Source: Adenophora triphylla var. japonica (lineage: Eukaryota > Streptophyta > Magnoliopsida > Asterales > Campanulaceae). From it: a DNA stretch of 64,000 bases. The DNA lies in the NCBI GenBank assembly GCA_022495995.1, contig JAFEMH010000334.1:558001-622000 (forward strand), read 5' to 3'. Shown in pieces: positions 55,035-64,000 of this stretch (positions within the stretch are counted from its first letter, which is position 1; the number at the start of each line of letters is the position of its first letter). Both the position numbers and the translations under genes were made by a program. The notes under the pieces are model-generated. The model made no database searches, was not told where the DNA came from, and saw nothing but the letters and a program-made list of their open reading frames with translations.

Positions 55035-57291
55035 CTATAGTTTTAACTGCAAAGGTTCTTTGCATGTCCTTTTATTGTGATATCCTAATTTCCCACAACG
55101 AGAGCATGTCATCTTCCTTTTTTTTGAAACCTCTCATCTAGAAGGAAACCGAGTCTTCCTTGGCTACCTGGAGGACGTTTAGTTGCAGGAGGAAGTATGA
55201 CAACTTCTTTAGCAACCACACGTTTACCAAATGAAGGAACGGGAGGAATAGAAAGAGCATAACACTGCTTGTAGTGACTTGTGTAGAAATAAGGCTCAAT
55301 AAATGGTAAGGCACCTTCTCTTGTCCTTGACAAAACTTCAATGGCATGAATGCATGGAAAACCTTCATGCTGCCACTTCCCACATGTGCATTTGGACTGC
55401 TGAATATCAACTGACATGGATGGTTCAGAGTGAACTTCAAACAAATGTTCATTTGAAGGGTCCATGACTTTCCATACTCGAACCTTCCTTTGTATTTCTT
55501 CTCCTTCAATGGACACAATTTTGTATTCCAACTCAGAGATTCCTGTCTGCGCTTGAACATTCTCTCCATCACTTTCAAACGGTTTTGCTCAATTAATTCC
55601 AAAACTGGAAGCCCCTTATAGTCTTTTATTTGAGAGTTAAAAGTCTCTACAGCATTTGAGCACATCTCACCATAGCGCTTCCCCGGAAAATAAGCACTCG
55701 CAAAGTTGGCAACTGGAAAAGCATCCATAAATTCTTCAACCTTAGTACCACCTTCTTTCTTCATTTCACTCAAATAAAATTGAAAAAGATCATGCGTTGG
55801 AGCTAACGAACACTGAGAAACTTTATGAAGCATATTTGAGCGAAGCTCTACTGAACATCCTTTCAGTTTGTCCCTCAGATTGTTCCTCATATGAAACATA
55901 CAAAATGAATGCGCTGCAGAGGGCATAATATCCTTAACTGCTTTGATGATCCCTTGATGTCGATCTAAAATGAATGTCATTGTCCTTTCATTAATGTGAG
56001 ATTTCAGATTGTCAAGAAACCATGTCCAATTTTCTATATTTTCAGAGCCTACAATTGAAAAAGCAATATGGAAAAGACATACAATCATAAAAGAAAGTAA
56101 ATAATAAATATAATTTCAACTAAAAAAAATAAATTTTATGTCCTATAACTAAGGTAAAAGATAAGTTTCATACCATTATCCCCATACTTCGATGTTGCTG
56201 CCAAAAGAGTCCCTTTGTACTTTTCATAAAGAAATGTCCCATCTAGAAATAACATTGGCCGACAGAATTTAAATCCATATAGACATGCACCAAATGCAAC
56301 AAAACAACGCTCAAAATGAGACGTCTCATGATCATAATCAATCTTAAATTGAAAACATGGGTCTAACTCTTTTATTTTATCAAAGTAATCTCTCATATTG
56401 TCATATGATAAACCCGCGTCACCAAACACAGCTTCCTTTGCCTTCTAAACGCCTCTCCAAACTGATTTGTATGACACTTCAAGCCCATAATCCTTCCTAA
56501 GATCATTAACAACATCCTTTGGCCTAATAGATGGATTACTTCTAACATCATCAATTAAAACACTTGCAATTACACCCGAATTCAACCTTTGCCCTTGTCC
56601 AAACCCATTATTAACAATATCTATGCATGTATGGTTTGAAACATACGTCCTAATATAGAGAAATCCATTAACTTTTTCAACTGATGCATGAATCCTCCAA
56701 GGACAACCTTTGTCCACTTTATATCTACACTGAGCAGTAACACGCTTTCTGTCATTTTTCAGATATTCAAATTCAAATCCAACTTCTGTAGCAAGCTTAC
56801 AAAGTCATTTCTAAACTCTGGACAACCCCCTTCAAATATCTGACCAACCTTTTGAATTGCAGTTGCCCATTCTGTACTTTTTGCACCTTCTCTTTATGAC
56901 GGAAAAAGTTCACAGCAACATGGTTACAACTACTAGCACTACTACTAAACTCAATATCACCAGATTCAATACCACAGTGACCAACATATTTAGATGATTC
57001 AGATCCCCCATCATTCATACTAGAATCACCACTTTCATTCACACGAATATCTATGCAATCAAACCTGTTCTGACGAACCAACATACTCATGCACATAAAA
57101 TCTTCTTCATTAACCAACATACAACAAGGATTGCTAGGTAATACGTAACAGAGAGATAGAGTATCCCTTTTCAAAGTGGCCCACCTCAAACAAATAAATT
57201 CAACAATAGAATCAAATGATGAAAACTGAGAAAACATAGCAATAGCTGTCAAATCCCCAAACTTGAAGAATGCCATTACATTTGAATCCAT
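55035..57291 (-). pseudogene. MuDR-type transposase of the MULE
   Basis: From ATG 57291 (MDSNVMAFFKFGD). The N-terminal part is followed by a MuDR N-domain (VTAQCRYKVDKGCPWRIHAS), helix-turn-helix-like PSIRPKDVVNDLRKDYGLEV, and the MULE transposase domain with FLDGTFLYEKYKGTLLAATS (first catalytic Asp), FILDRHQGIIKAV (second Asp) and CSNAVETFNSQIKDY. Then a SWIM finger (CTCGKWQHEGFPCIHA) and a C-terminal CCHC knuckle (CSRCGKLGYHNKRTC, about 55105-55060), stop 55035. Breaks: frameshifts near 56830-56790 and 55540, a TAG near 56440, and a gap or intron at 56089-56160. Confidence 0.87.
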
Positions 57292-57824
57292 AGCAAGTGA
57301 TTTTGGGAATGTATATGATCTGCAGATAATATATAAATAAAACAAAATTCAATAAACATAAATATAAACATATAAAAGCAATTTAAACACAACAATATCA
57401 AATAAAAGCAAATTAAGATACTATAATAGAATGGATTCGCAATAGATTTCTACCCGTTTTTGCAGATGAGGCTTCAACAACACACCACGAACACAAAAAA
57501 TCTTGAAATCCTGCAGAAATCAAACAAGAAAACACTAGATCTAGTGTTTATCGTCGGGAAATCTCCCAAATCGCAAAATCGCCATCGCAATCGCCAATCG
57601 CCTCTCTCTAAAAAAAAAATGAGAAACTGAAACCCTAGGTTGAAAAAGAGTATATATATGAGGGTAAAATAGGAAGATCATATTTCTATTAAAATAACGG
57701 GATCGAAAGCGAGGGGTGTGAGGGGAAATATAATTTGGATTTAAACCTTTATTTATGATTTACAAAATGGGGCTCCCTAAAATGACATAAAATCAGAGCA
57801 TAAAGGCACTTGGGGAATAAATCC

Positions 57825-58530
57825 TTCTTTTATATACTTTCATTTGTTTAGTTTTTTTTTTTTTTTATTTTATCTTTTTTATATACCTTTTTGTAAAAAA
57901 TATCATTAATAAAAAAAGTCTAAAATATTATTTCCTAGCAATAAAATATTAATAAAAAATAAATAAAGGGTAGTTCGTCCCTCTTTTCTTTTATATACTT
58001 TCATTTGTTTAGTTTTTTATTAATCTTTTTTTATATACATTTTTGTAAAAAATATTAGTAATAAAAAAAAGTCTAAAATATTATTTCCTAGTCAATAAAA
58101 TATTAATAAAATATAAAAAATAAATAAAGGGTAGTCTGTCCCTCTTTTCTTTTATATACTTTCATTTGTTTAGCTTTTTTTTTTTTATCTTTTTATATAT
58201 ACCTTTTTGTAAAAAATATCAGTAATAAAAAAAGTCTAAAATATTAATAAAAAATAAATAAAAAATAAATAAATAAAAATAAATAAAGAATAGTCCGTCC
58301 CTCTTTTCTTTTATATACTTTAAATTGTTAATTTTTTTCTATCTTTTTTATATACCTATTTGTAAAAAATCAATAATAACAAAAAGTCTAAAATATTATT
58401 TTCTAGTCAATAAAAATTAATAAAAAATAAATAATGGGTAGTCCGTCCCTCTTTTATTTTATATACTTTCATTTGTTTAGTTTTTTTCTATCTTATTTTT
58501 ATATATAAAACAACTAATTTTCTTATGTCT
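57825..58530. repeat. Tandem repeat array, right part
   Basis: Continues the units of 48269-48606 after the 9-bp MULE target duplication. About four more units start near 57979, 58140, 58300 and 58450, with some deletions. Confidence 0.9.
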
Positions 58531-58829
58531 AAGTGATTTTATATTTTAAAAAATATCTTATTAAATACTAAATTACTTTTTATTTTTTTCATATTTTTTC
58601 TGATTTTTTTTTAAATAAAATAGAAAAATAGGAAAACCCGTTTGGCTCGTGGATCTTCAGATCCGGGCCAAACGGGCGGGCTTAGACAATCCAAAATGGG
58701 ATGAGACGGGCCGGGTTTAGGCTCTTTTCATCACACGGGTTGACGAGCTTTAACCCGTCCCGCCCGCGGGTTGGTCCGTACGGACCGGGCCAGGACGGGC
58801 CGACCCGTTTGGCCATCACCAGTGGTGCG

Positions 58830-60380
58830 CCACTGAAATTTGGGCCTTCTTCTCCTTCTATTACCCTATTTCAAAAAATTTAACATCTTATCAATGGCCC
58901 CTAAACTTTTGTTTTATTACACAATATACAAGTAATATTTGGGTTAATCTCATTTCACTAACCCAAGGTTTACATGGTATATGTGATTTAATTTTTACAC
59001 TTTAAACTTTAAGGCCCAAACTTCGAATGTTGTATTAATTTGGAGATTAGACAAATATTTCGTTAGATATTAATTTGGAGATTAGACAAATATTTCGTTA
59101 GATATTTTAATTTTTTTTTTTTGCATGTATCAGTGAATACCTATATTTTATACTCCATTCGTCTCATGTGGGAGGATTATTGTTGTTATTATGATAAATG
59201 TGTTTCATTGAATATAAAATAATAAAATCTTTGTCATTTTGGAAAGTATCCACTCACATGGAAGTTGACACGGACAAACAAGAAAATAATTATCTACTCA
59301 CATGTGATGGAGGGAGTAAAATATACACTCTGAAAAAAAAATTGCGTCAACAAAAAATTTAGAATCTTAAAAGTATAATTATTTTCTTAAATTCTTGAGA
59401 AAAATAATAAGTTCACCTCTTTAAACCGTACGAATGAATGCATGAATGCAGAAAGGTCAATGTGGAAATAAAAAGAGAACACCTAAATATACAACGTTCT
59501 ATCAATTTGGTTATAATTCATGCAACGTACAATAGACTTACCTCTTAATCATATGTAATTTATCAATTTGTTACATTTTCTGCAAGACACACTTAACGTT
59601 GTTAAAAAACTAATAGAAATGCTAACATGACATTTTAGTCGTTAAATACACTAACGATAGAACACTAACATAGTTTAAAAAATCAAATGCCACACACCCA
59701 TTCTCAACCCCTTTCAACCTTTAGTATCCATCTTTTAAAGACTTTAACACACCACCGTTGCCACCATTAACATCAACACCACCAACAACTACCCATAAAA
59801 ATCAAATTCAACAAAAGACAAACACACAAGGAAGAAATTCCAACAAAAATCCATAATCGATGGAATCCAAGTAGGTCGCCGGAATCCATGGAGGTCAAAC
59901 CTACATCGAACTTAAAATTAAACCCAACTCAAAGCCAAAATAAAGAAAATAACTGAATTTTTGAACCCAAATCGAATCAAACACTACGCAAAATAAAAAC
60001 CAAGGCAAAATAAAATCAAACCGTAGTATATACCTGAAAATGTTGTTGTGTTGTCGCCGAAATCCATCAATATTGTCTTTGCTCTCCTATCCAGTCTCAT
60101 TCACAGACCTTGAGTCATTTAATGATAATGGAATGTTCTTTGTTGTTTTTTAAATGATTTCTTTGTTGGATTTGTGGTTAGGGGAAGAAGGGTTTTTAAT
60201 CGGATTTGCGGTGAGGTGGTGTAGTGGTTGGTTTGATGGATTTGAGCTATTCTGGGTTGGGAAGAAGTGTTTATGGGTTAGGAAGAGAGGTTGTATGGAC
60301 GGGGAAGAAGTAAGAAGTGATAAATATTTAATGAGGTTAGTTTTGAACAACTACAAAAATATTTTGTCAATATAATGTAA
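58830..60380. other. Intergenic, with small repeats
   Basis: No gene recognised. It contains a 35-bp direct duplication (about 59034-59104, ATTTGGAGATTAGACAAATA), a MITE (59153-59316), and short unconvincing ORFs at 60150-60375. Confidence 0.6.
59153..59316. mobile_element. Short Stowaway-like MITE
   Basis: Ends CTCCATTCGTCTCATGTG and, in reverse complement, CTCCCTCCATCACATGTG, flanked by TA. 164 bp, more diverged than the other copies. Confidence 0.8.
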
Positions 60381-61378
60381 CACTACAAAAAAAGTGGCAG
60401 ATACCGACGGAAATTAATGACGGACTAATATCCGTCGGTATTAGCAACGGATTATTGACGAAATAGCAACGACCTAGAGTGGAAAACAAAACACGAAATT
60501 AGGACGAGAATACCGAATGATTTAGTAATGGAAATACCGACGGATGCCATTCCGACTCTAATCCATCGCCATTATGGTGCCAAAACTTTGCGCACTTTTT
60601 TACCGACGAATTTACGACGGAACACATGACTAAACTTTTACTTTTTTTAATTTTTAGAATAGCGAAGGATTTGAGTCGTTTCTAAATGATTTAAAAAAAA
60701 TTATTAAATTTATATTTTAGAGTAGCGATGGATTTTTTACCGACAGATTAAATCCGTCAGTAAATAAATTACATATTATTATCGACGGATAAAATCCATC
60801 AGTAATTAAATTACATATTTTTACCAAACAAATGATAGTATTATAAAGAAATGTAGGACGGACAATATCCTTCACTATGAGTTTTTTTTTTTGAATAGAG
60901 AAAAATATTTTTGCCTTTTTTTAGTAAGAAAGTTTTTTTTTTCTCAAAAAGTTATATATAAAAGTTTTGTTTAGAAATTAACTAAACAAATGATAGTATA
61001 ATAGAATTTTGGTTAAAAAATAATTGATGCAAAAAAGAAAAAGGAAAAAGGGTTTTTTTCTCAAAAAGTTATGTATAAAAGTTTTTTATATTTTTTTTGG
61101 ATAAAGAAAATTATTTGAGATGTTGGTTAGTAGTGAAAATTTTTACAAAAAGTTGTATAAAAAAGAAGATTTTAAAAAAAATAAAAGTGCATAATAGAAG
61201 AGGGACGGACAATAGCATATATACTTTTTAAATTTTTTTTATATTTTTTTTTGGATAAAGGAAACTATTTGAGATGTTGGTTAGTAGTGAAATGTTTTAC
61301 AAAAAGTTATATAAAAAAGTTAAGATTTTTAAAAAAAATAAAAGTGTATAATAGAAGAGGGACGGACAATATCATATA

Positions 61379-61660
61379 CTCCCTCCGTCCCACTATACTT
61401 GACACTTCTTTCCATTTTGGGCTGTCCCACTATACTTGACACCTTCCAAAAATAACCAAATTTTTATATTTTTATATTCACTCTACCCCACCACTCATTC
61501 TCTCTCTTCATTTTCTACCACACATTTATTCAACCAACACTACTATTTACCCCACTCATTCTCTCTCTTCATTTTCCACCACACATTTTTTTTATTTTAT
61601 TCTTTTTCCTTGGTTTTTGAACCCACCCCTTGGGTGTCTAGTATAGTGGAACGGAGGGAG
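61379..61660. mobile_element. Stowaway-like MITE, different subfamily
   Basis: Ends CTCCCTCCGTCCCACTATAC and, in reverse complement, CTCCCTCCGTTCCACTATAC, TA on both sides. The interior (CACTTGACACC, CTCATTCTCTCTCTTCATTT) differs from the MITE at 1453. Confidence 0.9.
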
Positions 61661-61807
61661 TATACTTTTTTAATTTTTTCTTTGTATGAAGAAAACTGTT
61701 TGAGATGTTGATTAGTAGTGAAATTTTTTACAAAAATTTACATAAAAAAGTTAAGAATTAAAAAAAATAAAAGTATATAATAGAAGAGGGACGGACAATA
61801 GCATATA

Positions 61808-62084
61808 CTCCCTCCGTCCCATAACAAGCGACGCAGTTACTGTTCCGCACGGGAATTAAGAAAAAAGTGAAAAGGTTGATGTGTTGTGAGTGTAGATAGT
61901 TGAGTAGGAGAGAGAATGAGTGGAGAGAATAGTAAATTATAATGATGTTGTGAGTATTATAATAATGTAGGAGAGAAAATGAGTGAAGGAAATAGTAAAG
62001 ATTCTTTTCCATTTTAGGAAGTGTGACTTATCATTGGGACGTCCAAAATGGCAAAGTGTGTCGCTTGTTATGGGATGGAGGGAG
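61808..62084. mobile_element. Stowaway-like MITE, third subfamily
   Basis: Ends CTCCCTCCGTCCCATAACAA and, in reverse complement, CTCCCTCCATCCCATAACAA, with TA on both sides. It sits at the same place in the array unit as the others. Confidence 0.9.
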
Positions 62085-62606
62085 TATACTTTTTTAATTT
62101 TTAAAAATATTTTTATATATTTTTTTTTGGATAAAGAAAACTATTTGAGATATTGGTTAGTAGTGAATTTTTTTACAAAAAGTTATATAAAAAGTTAAGA
62201 ATTTTAAAGAAATAAAAGTATATAATAGAAGAGGGACGGACAATAGCATATATACCTTATAATTTTTTTTTTAAAATTTTTTTTGATAAAGAAAACTATT
62301 TGAGATGTTGGTTATTAGTGAATTTTTTTTACAAAAAGTTATATAAAAAAGTTAAGATTTTTTAAAGAAATAAAAGTATATAATAGAAGAGGGACGGACA
62401 ATAGCATATAGTATACTTTTTTAATTTTTTTATATTTTTTTTTGATAAAGAAAACTAGTTGAGATGTTGGTTAGTAGTGAATTTTTTTACAATAAGTTAT
62501 ATAAAAAATTTAAGAATTTTTAAAGAAATAAAATTATATAATAGTTGTGTGATCTATGTCTATTGATGATGGTGGCCCGACTACAGTGGTGGTCTGAAGA
62601 TGGTGG

Positions 62607-63082
62607 TGTTAGAACATAGATTAATTAATATGTGTTATTTAATTCCATTTGTTATAATCATTTAATAATGTTAAAGTATAGACAAAATGTGTAGAATTCC
62701 ATTAGGTGTAAGTACCATTAAATGATGGGCATAATGGTAACTTCACACCATCATCTTTATGAAAGGGTGTAGTCCCTAAATGAAGTGCCCCTTGGATTCC
62801 TATATAAAGGCCTATCCATCAAGCCTATGAATATACTAGTTACATCATTTCTCATTCATTCAAAACTCTTCCTAAGTAATTGAAGATTAAAGAGATTAAG
62901 GGCACTTATCATTTAGAAGATCTACTCTTCCCTACTTTCTCATTTATTCAAGAACAAGATCAAGAACACAATCATGGAATCACAAGGTACACGCTTCCGT
63001 ATTATTCTTCTTCTTCTTCTCCTTCTCTTCTTAATCTAGTTGTGAGTCGGTTCATGGTTAATGGATCGTTAATGTTCCAACA
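62607..63082 (+). mobile_element. 5' LTR of an LTR retrotransposon continuing beyond the window
   Basis: TGTTAGAACATAG to TTCCAACA, 476 bp, directly after GGTGG of the CACTA segment. It has a TATA-like CCTATATAAAGGCC at about 62800. A perfect copia-type PBS follows. Confidence 0.85.
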
Positions 63083-63084
63083 AT

Positions 63085-63097
63085 TGGTATCAGAGCC
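63085..63097 (+). promoter_or_regulatory. Primer-binding site
   Basis: TGGTATCAGAGCC, complementary to the 3' end of initiator tRNA-Met, 2 bp after the LTR. Confidence 0.9.
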
Positions 63098-63252
63098 TAC
63101 TCATATACTAGATTGAGTTTGAAATTCTTATAAAGCCTTATGCTTTAATTCTTGTATGATTTCATTTAGTTTTTGTTCTTGTTCATGATACTCATCTTGT
63201 CTAAGAGTATTATATTCATAAACTTCATTCTATTTCTGATTTTGGTTTACAC

Positions 63253-63423
63253 AAGGCTTTCAATTCTTAATGTAAGATTATCCTATTTTGGACATAGCCA
63301 CCATCATTTGATGCGTTGTGAGTTTGTTCAAATGTATAGCCACACATTTAAAAATGTGATGTGAGTATAAGGATCTACTTGCTTTGGTTGAATAATCATT
63401 CACCATTAAGTTAAGAATTGATA
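63253..63423. mobile_element. 171-bp dispersed repeat, second copy
   Basis: Same length and nearly same sequence as 41912-42082, here inside the leader of the right-end LTR element. Confidence 0.6.
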
Positions 63424-63599
63424 GTCTAAAGGGTATTGGATGTTATGTCTCGTTGTCCTGGCAAAGGGCCCGGCGCCCTCCGAAGGCGCGGTATGGTATG
63501 ACTCTCTCTATTTGGTTCAAAACTGTTCATAAAAGGGTTCAAAACTGTTCATAAAAGGGTGTTAAAAATTGTGACTTTTCGTCAAATCTGGGCACTGGG

Positions 63600-63790
63600 C
63601 ACATGGGCGGTCGCCCATCTTGATCTGGGCGATCGCCCATGTGTACAGCAACTTCAATGACTGTGAAATGCAGCTTGGGCGGTCGCCCATCTTGACCTGG
63701 GCGGTCGCCCATGTGTACAGCAACTTCAAAATTTGTGGAATTGAAGCTTGGGCGGTCGCCCACCTTGACCTGCGTGGCCGCCCATGTGTG
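63600..63790. repeat. Tandem units with GGGCGGTCGCCC palindromes
   Basis: A unit of about 73 bp (TGGGCGGTCGCCCATCTTGA, then a second palindrome, then CATGTGTACAGCAACTTCAA) occurs about two and a half times. It gives five near-identical palindromes and one diverged one. A 23-bp duplication (TTCAAAACTGTTCATAAAAG) lies just upstream at 63513-63560. Short ORFs here follow from the repeat. Confidence 0.85.
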
Positions 63791-64000
63791 CAGAAGCTTC
63801 AATGTTTAAAGAACTGCAATTTTTTGGTCATTCATACCCTTTTGGTCTTTTGTGATAATTTGTTAGTAAATTATAGTATCTGGACACCAGTCGCGCTTCG
63901 GCGGTTCTTAGAGTTATCGAACTTTAAGAATGGACGGGTAGAACAAAAGGATACTATCTTTTAATGATAAATTTCACTTATTTATTTACCCTTTAAATTT

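Larger units (their letters stand above)
48607..57824. mobile_element. MULE with Ulp1-like protease gene and transposase, 9.2 kb
   Basis: Flanked by a perfect 9-bp duplication TTCTTTTAT (48598-48606 and 57825-57833), as for Mutator-like elements. The ends are only weakly inverted: GGCCAACGG on the left against GGATTTATTCC on the right. CACACCCCTCGCT at 48680-48692 and 57708-57720 is a subterminal inverted repeat. Inside are a C48 protease-like gene (+) and a MuDR-type transposase gene (-), convergent. This composition is known from the plant KI/Kaonashi MULEs. Both genes have breaks. Confidence 0.85.
48146..58821. mobile_element. hAT-like element carrying tandem repeats, split by a MULE
   Basis: Ends TGGAGATGGCCA and (reverse complement) TGGTGATGGCCA, followed by related CGGGTCG and CCCGT-rich sequence. 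Flanks GTGGAGCG (48138-48145) and GTGGTGCG (58822-58829) fit an 8-bp duplication with one mismatch. Without the MULE it is about 1.45 kb, mostly 160-bp tandem units, with no transposase. GC-rich terminal blocks lie at 48146-48270 and 58630-58821. Confidence 0.6.
61080..62545. repeat. AT-rich tandem array of CACTA copy 2
   Basis: About six units of the same sequence as 525-2495, in the same orientation and followed by the same GTGG segment. Interrupted by two MITEs. Confidence 0.9.
60381..64000. mobile_element. CACTA-type element, copy 2 (left part; interrupted, open at right)
   Basis: Starts CACTACAAAAAAAG at 60381 with the GGCAGATACCGACGGA block seen inverted at 3484. CCGTCGG-type subterminal words run to about 60800, then the same tandem array (61080-62545) and the GGCCCGACTACAGTGGTGG segment. 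An LTR retrotransposon interrupts it at 62607. No transposase was seen. Confidence 0.7.

Noticed and set aside
60150..60375. Short ORFs beside the CACTA copy as a host gene
   Set aside because: No recognisable protein, no splice structure, and both strands are equally open.
63539..63964. ORFs on both strands with repeated WAVAHVYSNF-like peptides
   Set aside because: Produced by the 73-bp tandem units; no start or codon signal.

Overview
This is plant nuclear DNA, most likely from an angiosperm with a repeat-rich genome. The evidence is spliceosomal introns, TTTAGGG-like telomeric repeats, plant lineages of Ty1/copia and Athila-type Ty3 elements, CACTA, MULE and hAT transposons, many CTCCCTCCGTCCC-ended Stowaway-like MITEs, and fragments whose proteins match plant genes. 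There is no operon, rRNA, tRNA or CRISPR signal. The only candidate intact host gene is a B3-domain (DUF313-type) gene at 46986-47786 on the minus strand. Nearly everything else is nested mobile DNA or broken copies of host genes.

Layout. 1-3484: right part of a CACTA-type element with a long AT-rich tandem array, broken by two MITE copies and an apparent Helitron end. 3842-5848: copia pol remnant, directly followed by a second copy of the 3' end of the B3 gene (5844-6370) and degenerate telomere-like repeats holding a MITE. 6862-14938: Athila-related gag-protease-only retrotransposon in an LTR-internal-LTR-internal arrangement. 14998-36928: remains of a CACTA element carrying fragments of three host genes in one orientation (TEBICHI/POLQ helicase, 3-hydroxyisobutyryl-CoA hydrolase, ELP3). 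This cargo was cut by a 13.7-kb SIRE-like copia element (15069-28816), a young Tork-like copia element (29898-34818) and a hAT element (35025-35762), each with a perfect target-site duplication. 38193-46230: old copia element with a 5.3-kb copia element nested in its integrase (39828-45091). 46986-48145: B3 gene and its promoter. 48146-58821: hAT-like element made of about 160-bp tandem repeats, split by a 9.2-kb MULE that carries a Ulp1-like (C48) protease gene and a convergent MuDR-type transposase gene. 60381-64000: left end of a second CACTA copy with the same tandem array, MITEs in it, and an LTR retrotransposon running off the window.

How the parts work together. Retrotransposon gag, protease, integrase, RT and RNase H pieces are recognisable, but all the elements look defective because of frameshifts, stop codons or missing domains. 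The most unusual unit lies inside the SIRE-like element. Between RNase H and the 3' LTR there is what looks like a separate transcription unit: a cluster of W-box (TTGACC) motifs, a TATA box, a (TC)n leader, a 33-codon exon, a canonical intron that also carries W-box motifs, and an env-like coiled-coil ORF. The LTRs carry the same motif in arrays. A second recurring theme is arrays of short GC-rich, mostly palindromic motifs in the regulatory regions of several unrelated elements.
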